Source: Smittia aterrima (Eukaryota; Arthropoda; Insecta; Diptera; Chironomidae). Taken from it: 64,000 bases of DNA. The position numbers and the translations under genes were made by a program. Within the stretch, counting starts at the first letter, position 1; each line of letters begins with the position of its first letter. The stretch is from NCBI GenBank assembly GCA_033063855.1, contig CP093831.1:22444001-22508000 (forward strand), in the 5' to 3' direction. The notes under the pieces are model-generated. The model did no database searches and was not told the DNA's origin. It was given only the letters and a program-made list of their open reading frames with translations. Below, piece after piece: positions 49,480 through 59,726 of this stretch.

Positions 49480-50705
49480 ATGGGAATCTTAAGTATTTTA
49501 ATTCTTTGCATAGCCGTCAGCTTTGCAAGCGCTTGTAATCCATCACCAACTACAGTGAGTGGAAGTCATGCTCCTTCTGGTGAACTTTGTTCTGGTCAAC
49601 TAATATTTGAGGAAAACTTTGACACTTTGGATCAAGATAAGTGGCGACACGATATCACTTTAGGAGGTGGAGGAAATTGGGTAAAAGAAATATTTTTGTT
49701 TCAATTTCAAATAAAGTGTTTTTTAATTGAACAGGAGTTTCAATGGTACGTCAACGACCGAGCAAATTCCTTCGTGTGTGGAGGAAAACTACATCTCAGT
49801 CCTTCGTTTACTTCTGATATCTTCACCGAAATTTTCTTGACAACTGGCCGTGTACAAATTCCACCTGAACAATGTACTCAAGGTGCTTGGGACGGATGTG
49901 ATAGACAAGGATCTACTGACAACATCATCAATCCAATCAGAAGTGCTCGTCTTGATACTTGGGACTCTTTTAGATTCAAGTATGGAACAGTTGAAATTCG
50001 TGCTAAGACTCCAGCTGGTGACTGGTTGTGGCCTGCTTTGTGGATCATGCCAAGAGACGCTGTTTACGGTAATTGGCCAAGATCCGGTGAAATTGACATT
50101 ATGGAGAAACGTGGTAATCGTGAATTGTTTTATGGAGACGTCAACGTTGGAGCAGAACAAATTGGATCATCACTTCACTTTGGCCCAAGCACCAACTGGG
50201 ATGAATATCATACTTCTGGGTTCGTACGGAATCAAGTTCCAAGCTACGACCAGGATTTCCATATTTACAAAGTCATTTGGACAGAAGCTGAAATTATGTT
50301 CTTTGTTGATGAAGCTTTTATGGGATATGTTGGTGCTGATGAGATCTACTCAATACGTAAAAGATTTGAATCAGAAGGAGAAGCAATTTGGGCCAATGGA
50401 TCAAATATGGCACCTTTCGATCAAGAATTTTTCCTGATTATGAACTTAGCAGTTGGAGGAACAAATTACTTTGTTGATAATTTCGAGAACCGAAATAGTC
50501 CCAAGCCATGGTAAGTTGTTAACTTATTTTTTTATTTTCTCAATTAGAGTTTGAGTTATTTTCATACTTTTAAAGGCATAACAGTTCACCTCGAGCTGCA
50601 GCCGATTTCTGGAATGCACGATCAGAATGGGAGCCAACATGGAATCGTACCCACTCTGACAACAGCCACTTCAAAGTGGATTGGGTTCGCGTTCATGCTT
50701 TGTAA
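49480..50705 (+). CDS. Secreted GH16 beta-1,3-glucanase, copy 1
   Basis: Exons 49480-49680, 49735-50510 and 50576-50705, phases 0, 2, giving 368 residues. The first intron is 54 bp and lacks stops. A signal peptide (LSILILCIAVSFASA) shows secretion. The catalytic GH16 motif is complete, GEIDIMEKRGN, with both Glu residues and the Asp, so this should be an active beta-1,3-glucanase and not a binding-only GNBP/beta-GRP, in which these residues are lost. Further family blocks: FRFKYGTVEIRAKTPAGDWLWPALW and FFLIMNLAVGG. It probably digests fungal or algal glucan in the gut or generates immune elicitors. A close tandem paralogue follows. Confidence 0.9.
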
Positions 50706-51366
50706 TTCCTACTTTCTGAATAATTTGAATTCGTCAAAATAAAAATTTCTATTCATTTAAAATTTGAAGGCTTTTTTATTTATTTATTTCAGTTAAAGCT
50801 TTTGCATTCATAAGGCTAATGATTAAAGCTTCTAAGCTGTTGTCAAAACTTAAATTTTTGTCGTACAAAGTTCAGCCACAATCATTTTTCATATCGATTG
50901 CACTACATAAATTTCAACAAATCCAACATAAGCCATTTTCCATTGAAAGCCGACTGCAATACCGTTTTCAATTTAACACTTGTAATGAGAACAACTGTTA
51001 TCTTCCAAAGGAAATTGATTATTTTTGGAACCTTCAACTATTTAACGAATTTACTACGAAGGATTAAGCTCTACACGAAATATATTTATTGTCGAAGTTA
51101 GAAAATATTTACGAGTTGTTTACTTGTTTCAAGTTCTTTCATATGAAATATTTAATTTCGATATTTTTAAATCACTTTGTTTTACAATCAGCGGACGTTT
51201 GACCTTAAGTTTTATCATGCAGCGATTTATTCGCAGAAAATTTTATTGTTGTGCGAAAAGTCCCGTTTTTTATCTAATCTGATTAGATTAATCATTAAGA
51301 GTTTAGACTATATAAGAAAACTCGGAAACTAAATATTCGCAGTCACTTATTTTCCACTGTTCAATA
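50706..51366. other. Spacer between the GH16 copies
   Basis: AT-rich, no gene recognised. It should hold the copy-1 polyadenylation site (AATAAA near 50740) and the copy-2 promoter. Confidence 0.5.
51309..51315 (+). promoter_or_regulatory. TATA box of GH16 copy 2
   Basis: TATATAA 58 bases before the ATG, the same spacing as copy 1. A TTATCT GATA-type motif and an ATCTAATC/GATTAGAT palindrome lie just upstream. Confidence 0.65.
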
Positions 51367-52645
51367 ATGAAATTCTTAAGTATCTTTAGTCTTTGCGTTG
51401 CCTTCAGCATTGCAAGCGCTTGTACTCCATCACCAACTAAAATAAGTGGAAGTCACGCTCCCACGGGTCAAATTTGCTCTGGCCAATTATTATTTGAGGA
51501 TAATTTCAATACTTTGGATCAAGGAAAGTGGAGACACGAGATATCGTTGGCAGGCGGTGGAAATTGGGTGAGCATTTAATTTATTATTTCAATTACCTTG
51601 CGAAACATTCTTACACTGAAACTAAGAGCAAAGCCCAATTTGAATTGAATTTACATGACTTTTCATCGTACAGGAGTTCCAATGGTACGTCAATGATCGA
51701 ACCAACTCGTTCGTTTCTGGAGGAAACCTTCATCTCAGTCCTTCATTCACTGCTGACCTCAAAGGAGAATCATTCTTGACAAGTGGACGAGTACAAATTC
51801 CAGCAAATGAATGCACTCAAGCAGGTTGGGACGGATGCGATAGACAAGGATCTCCTGATCATATCATTAATCCAATCAGAAGCGCTCGACTTGATACTCA
51901 CGATTCATTTAGATTCAAGTATGGAACAGTTGAAATTCGTGCTAAAACTCCAGCTGGCGATTGGTTGTGGCCTGCTGTGGATGATGCCAAGAGACGCTGT
52001 TTACGGAGACTGGCCAAGATCTGGTGAAATTGACATTATGGAGAAACGAGGAAACCGACAACTGTTCCAAGGATCCGTAAACGTGGGAGTAGAGCAAATT
52101 GGTTCTGCCCTTCATTACGGGCCAGGCCGAAATTGGGGAGAATACCATTCTACTGGCTTCGTACGAAATCAAGTTCCAAGCTACGATCAAGATTTCCACA
52201 TTTACAAAGTCATTTGGACAGAGGGGGAAATCATGTTCTTTGTTGATGACATTTACATGGGATGGATTGGTGCAGAAGAAGGATTCTGGAAACGCGGGGG
52301 CTTTGAGTCATCTAGTCACGCGAATCCTTGGGTTAGAGGAACGAACATGGCTCCTTTCGACCAAGAATTTTTCTTGATAATGAACTTGGCCGTTGGAGGA
52401 GTCAATTACTTTGCTGATTATTTTGAAAATCGAAATAGTCCCAAGCCATGGTAAGATTACTTGTAACCTGTTACTCTTTTAATAATTTTAATATTTTTAT
52501 TTTTTCTTACTCTCGAAGGCAAAACAGTTCACCTCGAGCTGCTGCTGATTTCTGGAATGCAAGATCAGCTTGGGAACCAACATGGAATCGTCATTCTGAC
52601 GATAGTCACTTGCAAGTTGATTGGGTTCGTGTTCATGCTTTGTAA
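51367..52645 (+). pseudogene. GH16 beta-1,3-glucanase, copy 2, with a 2-nt deletion
   Basis: Same three-exon plan as copy 1: 51367-51567, 51674-52450, 52519-52645. The encoded segments are very similar to copy 1 and the GEIDIMEKRGN catalytic motif is kept. Compared with copy 1 (GCTTTGTGGATC), the sequence at 51974-51985 reads GCTGTGGATG, two bases shorter. The frame then ends at a stop near 52027, ahead of the catalytic motif, while the correct downstream frame stays open to the normal end. As splice sites, signal peptide, TATA box and the rest are intact, this is either a very recent loss, a polymorphic allele, or a sequencing/assembly error. Confidence 0.8.
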
Positions 52646-52805
52646 CTTCATTTTCAAATGATATTTTATTTTTGAATTTGTCATAATAAAACTACAATTC
52701 ATTTACTATTCACACACAAAATATAAAAGCTTCAACTCGACAAAAAGTGTGCTTATAACAGGTTGCACATTGCCATCTTATTATAAAATTAATCGTTGAG
52801 TGAAG

Positions 52806-53805
52806 ATGTCTCAAAAAACCATTTTTGTTATTTTATTTTTCCACGTCACTTTGAGAGAAGTTTTTTCAATTCACGACGATGTCAAATGTGACCAACAATT
52901 GGAAGCTTTCACTAAAACATTTAAAGAACAAGAGTTTTGGGCATTGGAGCGTAAGTTACATGAACAATCTTTGGGTCAAATCAAAAATTCTTTTGTTGCT
53001 AGTTTTTGACTCGTGGGGAAAAATCAACTCAGGAAATTTAGATGGAAACTTAGATAGTTATGGAAACGTGAATCGTTGTTTAAACTTTACAAAAACTACT
53101 AAAGACGTAGGCACAATTGATTGGATTGTAACTTCAAAGCCGGGGCCCCACCCATTTATTTACTTGCAACATTTGTCGCTTCAACTCACATGAGGATGGC
53201 ACCTTGGCTGATAGGAATGTTTCTTGGATAAATATTCTTTGAATCACGAGAAAGAGAGATTAAGATGAACAAACATCTCTTTCGATTTCTTTGGATTGTT
53301 GCTTTTATAGCAGTAACTTTTGTATTGGCTGCGCAGTTCCCAGCAACTCGAAACGAAAACTATAATCTTACAAATGTAGAGAGCGCGATCCTTAAAGGAG
53401 GTTCTCCACTTGTTTGGTCAATTGGAATCTCCTGGATCATTTATGCTTGTCACAAACTGAAAAGTGGTGGCTACTCTCGTTTCCTGAATGGCAACCAATA
53501 TCAAAATTGACGCTTTCCATCTACCTCATCAGTTTTCTGTATCAAAGCTGGACTATTACGATCGAGACACATGCCTATAATATGTACAATTTTCAAGTTG
53601 TAAGTATTTTCAAGTTGAATCGAAAGTTTTGTAAAAAAAAATCTTTTATTTTCAGTTCCAAAAGTTTCTCGGCGATTTGCTTGGGGCTTTGATAATATCA
53701 GTTGTCTTCTACTTGGCAATTGAGGTGCCTTTCTCACTTGTATATGAATATTGCATGAATCGTCCAGAAAAAAAATATCTACAATCTTCAAGAAAAAAAG
53801 TTTAA
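52806..53805 (+). pseudogene. NRF-6-like acyltransferase remnant, internally deleted
   Basis: Exon 52806-52950 (signal peptide, then FKEQEFWALE) splices in phase to 53003, giving LFDSWGKINSGNLDGNLDSYGN and CL, the start of the extracellular NRF domain. Soon after (about 53120-53150) the sequence jumps, in another frame, to the end of the acyltransferase-3 membrane domain (ATFVASTHMRMAPWLIGMFLG). The central several hundred residues of this roughly 700-residue family are absent. Further lesions: TAA at 53229-53231 and a one-base shift near 53489. A final exon from about 53657 keeps the conserved end (AIEVPFSLVYEYC) and stops at 53803-53805. The family includes C. elegans nrf-6 and many insect gut proteins. 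Dead gene. Confidence 0.75.
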
Positions 53806-53897
53806 AAGCGATAAGCAACTTTAAATTTGAATTCCGAAGTTTCGTGTGACAGCTTCAGACGAAATCGCGAGTCTGAATAATAAACATTAAGCAAGTG

Positions 53898-54056
53898 GAC
53901 ACGAGAATGTTTGTCAACAACTATTGCGTAGACTCGAACACAATATTTCGATACAATTGATCGTCACTCTATTCCGCTTCATTAATTCAAACTGAGCAAG
54001 TTTTACTTTTCCCGCAAGCTATTAACCATTTCAAGTTTTAACATGAAAAATTTACA
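53898..54056 (+). repeat. Relic of an ionotropic-receptor locus, repeated at 60490s and 63205-63317
   Basis: 53902-53945 resembles the IR frame at about 60497-60545 (ACGCGAATGTTCATCAACAAC against ACGAGAATGTTTGTCAACAAC, then GCGTAGACTCG). From about 53950 it matches the non-coding block at 63217-63317 (CTCGTCACTCTATTCCGC onward, through CCCGCAAGCTATTAACCATTTC). It therefore seems to be a second IR locus copy with the body deleted. Confidence 0.6.
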
Positions 54057-54176
54057 CTTTTCAATTTTGAGCTTACAAAAAAAATTTATTTAAAGTTTTC
54101 ATTTTCACATTTTAATATTTCAAATATAAAAAGATTTTAAAGAGTTTTTAGGTTTCATTTGAGATTCTTTTACTTT

Positions 54177-57100
54177 TCAATTGGATTCAGGAACTTTGGA
54201 TCGATCGGAAGTTGTCAAGTGTCGCACTCCACAGCATGTCGAATGAGCAACGCAATAAATTTCGAATTCTTCTGCTGGAATTGCGTTTTTATATTCAATC
54301 AAGTCTGAATATCCCATCGCCCAATACGATGGCTTCAAGTTGCTATGTCCATGACGATTGGATTCGTCTCGATAAATGTGCTTTCCTTTTCCTTTTATCT
54401 CATTGTAAATCATGCTCCATTCGTCTGCTGTTCCAAACTTCAAAAAAGCTCGTTTGATCGCTCTTAAATTATTAAGGAAACAAACACCGCCACGGTTCCA
54501 AACTGCACTGTTCGTATCATCAACGCCCAACAAGAGTATTCGAAAGATTTTTACTCGATGAGGAACTTTCGTAAGTGGATCGCAAAGCTTTACTCTGAAG
54601 CTTTTAAAACCGGCGCTTGAAGGGTTTTCGATTTTGTAATTTCGCTCGCTCTTGGTAATTCCATCTCGCCAGATTGAAATCATTTCTTGTTCTATTTCTG
54701 AACTCAAGATTTTGTCGATAACTTCTTCTCCCATAATTTCATTCTCGTATTTTCGCTTTGCCGCGACATCTGATAAATATTCTGATTTGAATTGAGATCT
54801 GATGTAGTTTTTGACTTCGTTGATCGCTGCTTCCTTGTACTTTAAGTCGAGAGTTTTCATCGTTAGAGTCTCAGAGTCTTCTCGGCTCGAACGAGTTGTG
54901 TAACGAAGAGCTTGATATACATTGAGGAATATGAAAGATTCATAATCGTAGTCAATGTCGAGAGCTTTGAGTACAAATTCATCTGATAAGCTTGGAATAT
55001 TTTCGAAGGAATCAATTGATGCGTCCGTCCCCGCTTTCAAATAACTTGGAAATAGAGCAAGTAACTTGGCGAAATGGAGACGGTCAGATATTTCTGACAA
55101 ATTCATGTTTATGTTGATGCTGTCGTAGAAATTGATATTTTCAAGTTTTTGCTCAACGCTAAATGGATCTCCAACGTTAACTTTGTGTTTCTTAATATCA
55201 ATTCCCAAAAGTTTGTGAAGAGCTTTCTTCGCGATTTCCTCTGAATTTTCTTTGTTCTTGTACTTTCGTCGAATGATTTGCCAAACTTCGAAGGCGAACA
55301 ACGCCCGCAAGATTGAGGGAACAAGCTTGAGTTTCTCGTCTTCTTTCTTCTTGAATATTCTTATGAGAGGAGCCATCAAGTTGAAGGTTCCATTGTTGGC
55401 CAGATAAAATGACATTCCAAACGTTTCTTTTGGCTTTAGCAAAGCATCGACGTGATCGAAGTATCTTCCAACAAAACCATCAAAAGTTTTAACCAATTTC
55501 TTGAAAATTTCGATGTGCAAAGACGAGCGAGCATTGTTAAGCTCGAAGATCATTCTTTGAACTCCAGCGCACATTGTGTAGCCGATTGTCATGGGAACTT
55601 CCGCGATCATTCGACGCATTCCAATTGAAAAATTGTACTCGAGCAACGACGAAGCATATTTCTTCATGAAAATACCAATCCTGGCATCATCAAATACCGG
55701 AATGACGTTAGTAATCTTCTTTTCCTTCTCTCCTGGTACCTCTAGGTCGTTACCATTGGAGATTCGCAATGATACGAGAATGTCTGATACGCTGACATTC
55801 CAACCAAGGAACATTTCATCTGCTTTCCATGTGCTTGGATCAGGAAAATCACCAATAGGACCTTTGCATGCCACACCAACCAAATTTAAGATTTCGAGGA
55901 TTTCTTGAGCGTCTAAGGATTCAAAGCATTCGTTTTCGGATAGTTCAACCAAAGCTTTGATGCCACCAAATGTTGTATCTTGTGAATAAAATGATATCAA
56001 ATGATTGGAGTCGTCGATGTTACTGATTTCATGGAAGTTCTTGGCCATTGCACTGATTTCTGATCTAGCGATTTCATCAAAATTCAAACCTTCTTTTGCT
56101 GCTCGTTTTGCTAAGCCTCGGCTTGTTGACGTCGTTGCCTCAGTTTTACGAAGGTAATCAGCTTTTTGAGCTGAATTTAATTTGCTTATGTTATCATCGT
56201 TAGCAATTGATGAAAGTAGAAACGAAATCCGTTTTCGACGCGATGTAATCATTTTCTTCACTCGACCATTCAACTGCAATTCATCGAATGATTGTGTTGT
56301 TAGGGTTTCGAACAAACTTTCAGTTTTATCAAAATATTGAAGAATAGATTTGACGGTTTCATTTGATTCATCTGTGCCGATAACTTTTAGGATCTTTATG
56401 CGGTCGATGACAAAATCAATTTTTCTGTCGAGCAATTTGTAGAAAACTTCTCGATCGATTTTCGCTTGAACAGAAATATCCACTTGAGTTCCATCGCTTT
56501 CAATTTTTTTTGGAGTTTCCTTCGTCATCCAAAAAACGTTTTCACCAGTCGTCAGCGAGACTTTATCGGTAGCTTCAAGGTCCCAAGGATAGTTTTTGAA
56601 TACTTTCGACTCGGATTCCAACTGAAGACAATATGAGAATGTATCTGAGAGAAACAAATCAGCAAGCTCCTGCGCTATTTGTTCAGATGATAAGTACGCT
56701 GATATATCGAGGAGCTTTGAAGAGACTGTGTTGTTGATTTGGAGTAGAGTGCATAAAGCTGTCGTGTCTGGTTGACTGGAAGAAGTGAATAAGCGAACAG
56801 CTTGCGAATTGATTGGAGTTTGCCACGAGGATGTCATTGAATTTAATTGAGCTCCTGCTGCGACGACAGCTTGCAGATCGAAAACCTCTCCGTCGGAAAT
56901 TGTCAAAAGGCGAATTGGCTTTGACTTATCAAAGTTTTGGTATATTTCACCAAATTTTTGAACCGCCGTGCTCATATAAGTCCCTCCACGAGATCTCAAT
57001 TGAAAGTTGGACAATTCTCCTACTTTGCATTTTATCAGCTCACATTCGTGGTCGAATGGCAACAAATAAATTTCATTTTCTTGATGATATGAGAGTTTTT

Positions 57101-57305
57101 CAAAGAAAATTGGCAGCACTTGATTTGTTATCTTTTCGACTGAGTCTCCCATCGAGCCAGAACGGTCGAGAATAATCACTGTTGTCGGAGAATTTTCGCC
57201 ATCAAAAGATTTTTGTTTGGCCGAATTGGCAACATCGCCATCAACCGTCAATGAACAGATGAAACCATCGTCGAGTGGATACGATTTTATATTCAATGCT
57301 GTCAT
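54177..57305 (-). CDS. Large von Willebrand A-domain protein, unknown role, single coding exon
   Basis: 1042 residues from ATG 57305; an in-frame upstream exon (ending 57382, GTAAAA donor) lacks an ATG and is probably 5' untranslated. There is no signal peptide or clear TM, so the protein should be cytosolic. The vWA domain lies near the N-terminus with a complete metal-ion-dependent adhesion site: DRSGSMG (Asp47, Ser49, Ser51), GGTYMSTAV (Thr109) and TISDG (Asp138). The remaining 850 residues are helical and charged, without a family I recognise, ending in a His/Cys-containing block with NRHGHSN, PSYWAMGYSDL and HSTCCGVRHL. A stop-free 3.1-kb exon is unusual beside neighbours cut by short introns. 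Metal-dependent protein binding is likely; pathway unknown. Confidence 0.85.
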   Translation of the reverse strand: MTALNIKSYPLDDGFICSLTVDGDVANSAKQKSFDGENSPTTVIILDRSGSMGDSVEKITNQVLPIFFEKLSYHQENEIYLLPFDHECELIKCKVGELSNFQLRSRGGTYMSTAVQKFGEIYQNFDKSKPIRLLTISDGEVFDLQAVVAAGAQLNSMTSSWQTPINSQAVRLFTSSSQPDTTALCTLLQINNTVSSKLLDISAYLSSEQIAQELADLFLSDTFSYCLQLESESKVFKNYPWDLEATDKVSLTTGENVFWMTKETPKKIESDGTQVDISVQAKIDREVFYKLLDRKIDFVIDRIKILKVIGTDESNETVKSILQYFDKTESLFETLTTQSFDELQLNGRVKKMITSRRKRISFLLSSIANDDNISKLNSAQKADYLRKTEATTSTSRGLAKRAAKEGLNFDEIARSEISAMAKNFHEISNIDDSNHLISFYSQDTTFGGIKALVELSENECFESLDAQEILEILNLVGVACKGPIGDFPDPSTWKADEMFLGWNVSVSDILVSLRISNGNDLEVPGEKEKKITNVIPVFDDARIGIFMKKYASSLLEYNFSIGMRRMIAEVPMTIGYTMCAGVQRMIFELNNARSSLHIEIFKKLVKTFDGFVGRYFDHVDALLKPKETFGMSFYLANNGTFNLMAPLIRIFKKKEDEKLKLVPSILRALFAFEVWQIIRRKYKNKENSEEIAKKALHKLLGIDIKKHKVNVGDPFSVEQKLENINFYDSININMNLSEISDRLHFAKLLALFPSYLKAGTDASIDSFENIPSLSDEFVLKALDIDYDYESFIFLNVYQALRYTTRSSREDSETLTMKTLDLKYKEAAINEVKNYIRSQFKSEYLSDVAAKRKYENEIMGEEVIDKILSSEIEQEMISIWRDGITKSERNYKIENPSSAGFKSFRVKLCDPLTKVPHRVKIFRILLLGVDDTNSAVWNRGGVCFLNNLRAIKRAFLKFGTADEWSMIYNEIKGKGKHIYRDESNRHGHSNLKPSYWAMGYSDLIEYKNAIPAEEFEIYCVAHSTCCGVRHLTTSDRSKVPESN

Positions 57306-57323
57306 CGTTGGTAATTTCCGCAA

Positions 57324-58007
57324 AGCCTAAAAATACAAATTTATTAAATTGTTTTACAAATATTTCACGTCGCATTTTTACCTTTGAAGGAATGGGTAAT
57401 GCACGTCTTGTTCGCTCGACGTCCGATTGAGAAATAAAGAATTTTGAGAGCGAATTGAGAACTTAACAAGAGCAGAAAGTTTGATGTAAGAGAAAAATGA
57501 TTTTAATTTCACTTTTTAGTCCTCTACAGTCGTTTTCACTTGTCAAGAACAATTAGCATTATTTCTTTGTTAGTTTCTAATTTAATTTGACAGTACTAGC
57601 CACTTTATTTAAGTTTGCTTCATTTTATTTTTTGCACCAAACTTTGTTCTTCTCTCTTTAACTTTCTGAATGTAAATGAAATACATTCGCATTCGCTTCT
57701 TCTCTTTATACCCTAGAACATTTCATCATGCAGCGAAATGTTTATTTCATCACATAAAAATGATTGCTATTGCGTCATCAACTTTACATACAGTTCAATT
57801 ACCTAAATGAATTGTAAATTGCGAATTTCCTTGTAATTTCAGCATGATCCTTCTGTATCTAAAAAGAAACTTTCGCTTGACATTCTTTAAGAAAACATTT
57901 TGTTGTTGTCGTAAATATTGCGGCTTATTGCATCATTTTTAACAGCATTGCAACCAACACAATCTAAAAACGTTTTTCCCAACACGTCATATTTTTAAAT
58001 TTTTGTT
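57324..58007. other. Upstream region of the vWA gene and spacer
   Basis: Contains a probable non-coding first exon of the vWA gene with a donor at 57381-57382, matched by an acceptor at 57327. A TATA-like TTTATA on plus near 57706 could be its promoter. Nothing else recognised. Confidence 0.4.
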
Positions 58008-58346
58008 TTATTTTTCGTTAGAAATTAAAATCGTGATTATCTTCAACGCTAAGTCAACAACCAATTCAAAAAAATTTCTAATCGCAGCTTCGCGCGACCA
58101 TTTTGATTTCTTCGTGTTTCTATGTGTTAATCTCTTGTACCATCCGTCGCTTTGCAACAAATAAATGACGTCATTGATTTTCGTGATGTCGTAGCCTTCG
58201 AGTTGCAAGTCGCGCTTCTTCAATTTGAATGTTCCTGTCATAAGAAGCTCGGCCATAATTCTGATGAAGACGATGTTCGTCGAGTTTATAAAGATATTTT
58301 GAGAAAATGGAAGATATTGAATTTGGCTTAAAATATAACACAACAA
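58008..58346 (-). pseudogene. Orphan C-terminal fragment of a fatty-acid transport protein (FATP/ACSVL)
   Basis: The frame reads YLPFSQ...IVFIRIMAELLMTGTFKL then KKRDLQLEGYDITKINDVIYLL, the C-terminal lid of SLC27/very-long-chain acyl-CoA synthetases (xxFIRxxxExxxTGTFKLxKxxLxxEGYD). All the preceding parts (AMP-binding motifs, membrane anchor) are missing: on the minus strand the 500 bases before it are AT-rich and non-coding. The frame then runs on past the usual C-terminus. Most likely a relic left by a deletion or a partial duplication. Confidence 0.65.
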
Positions 58347-58856
58347 CTGATCGTTTCAATAAATTTCGATACGTTTTTTATGTTTTATCAATATTTTATT
58401 TAATCTTTTAATCTGCATGTGACTTTCTCGGATCGCGTATACAATTTATAGATTGTAAGCGAATTTTAAGATTGTTGGACCTTTCGGCTTCTTGCACACA
58501 AATAAAGATTTCTTTTAATTCTTTCGTGTTTGCATTGACCGAACAAGGAATTTCACACTGTTCGGCTTAAATTTAAACTCCCAATTTTCAGTGAAATCAC
58601 AATTTTGTTAAATAAATTTGAATAATCTTTCTTAGAGTTTTCAGAGGTCGATTCGTGTGTCAAACAATTTGATAGCAGTCCTTGCGTCACAGAGTAATCA
58701 CAAAATGGGTTTTACCAAAACAAATAAAAATAGAATTTCTTCATTGAATCATCTCATCGCCCGACGACAAGTAATTTGTGATAAGAAATTCAAGATTTAA
58801 ATTCATGAGATTTGCATTCGCAGCTTCAGTTTGGTCTGAACCTTTAATTAGAGAAC

Positions 58857-59726
58857 ATGGAGCTCTTTAAATATTTGCTGATTATTTGGTGCCTTTGCGG
58901 ATACGTCGAGAGCTTTCAACTGGAATGTGGGTTTAAGTACGAATGGTGTGATGTGAAAAAACTGAATGTTCTTGAAAACGACGTCGCCGTTACCTCACTT
59001 TCGGGACCTACCGATGTCGAAAGAAACGAAACCAAATGGTTTTATATAGTACATGAGGTTGAAACTGAAATTGCTCCTACAAAAGTTTGTAATTTCTTAC
59101 AAAACTTGGAGTGGTTCAACATTTGGGGCAATAAAATTAAACGAATTAATCGAGCAGTCTTCACAAACTGCAAGAAAGTGGACACAGTTTATATCGTCCA
59201 CACTTCTTTGACAACATTACCTGAAGATCTCTTTATGGATTTGATCACATTAAAGGAAATCTACCTTTACTACAACAAATTTGTTTCGTTACCAGCTGAT
59301 TTGTTACTGAACAATAAAAAATTGACTCATTTCTGGGCAAATCATAATAAATTACAAACAATCGACACTGTTCTGCCCTCAACATTGACAATTGTTCAAC
59401 TTCGTGAAAACATTTGTATCGACAAGGATTTTCCTAAAGACATCTCAGATTTGGAAGTGTTCAAAAACGAAGTTGCATCCAAATGCGCCAGTTCAATGGA
59501 CATAGAAAAGACGGGAACTATTGAAAGTGAAAAAGTCGCATTGGATACAACCATAGAGCAACTGAAGGCAACCAACGAAAGCATGAAAATTGCATTGACA
59601 GAAAAAGAGACAAACGTCAGTAAACTTGAAGAGAAACTTGTCGTTTCTAGTGAGAGCAACAAACTTTTACAAGCGAATCTTACGCAAAACGACAATTTTA
59701 AAGTCAACGAAACAACGGCTTCCTAA
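58857..59726 (+). CDS. Secreted leucine-rich-repeat protein with C-terminal coiled coil
   Basis: 289 residues, one exon. A signal peptide (residues 1-19) is followed by a Cys-bearing cap (FQLECGFKYEWCDVK), about five LRR units (LEWFNIWGNKIKRI, LTTLPEDLFMDL, LKEIYLYYNKFVSLP, LTHFWANHNKLQTI) and a C-terminal cap (ICIDKDF...ASKC). From about residue 220 it is Glu/Lys/Ser-rich with heptad spacing, consistent with a coiled coil (IESEKVALDTTIEQLKATNE). This secreted LRR plus coiled-coil plan recalls mosquito LRIM/APL1 complement-like proteins, but it is shorter and the diagnostic double-Cys hinge is not evident. Ligand unknown. Confidence 0.8.
   Translation: MELFKYLLIIWCLCGYVESFQLECGFKYEWCDVKKLNVLENDVAVTSLSGPTDVERNETKWFYIVHEVETEIAPTKVCNFLQNLEWFNIWGNKIKRINRAVFTNCKKVDTVYIVHTSLTTLPEDLFMDLITLKEIYLYYNKFVSLPADLLLNNKKLTHFWANHNKLQTIDTVLPSTLTIVQLRENICIDKDFPKDISDLEVFKNEVASKCASSMDIEKTGTIESEKVALDTTIEQLKATNESMKIALTEKETNVSKLEEKLVVSSESNKLLQANLTQNDNFKVNETTAS

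Noticed and set aside
49681..49734. Stop-free readthrough of the first GH16 intron as coding
   Set aside because: Canonical GT..AG ends, and copy 2 has an intron of different length at the same site, so it is an intron whose length happens to be a multiple of three.
50819..51101. Frames between the GH16 copies
   Set aside because: Low complexity and mutually overlapping; the stretch looks like promoter and spacer DNA.
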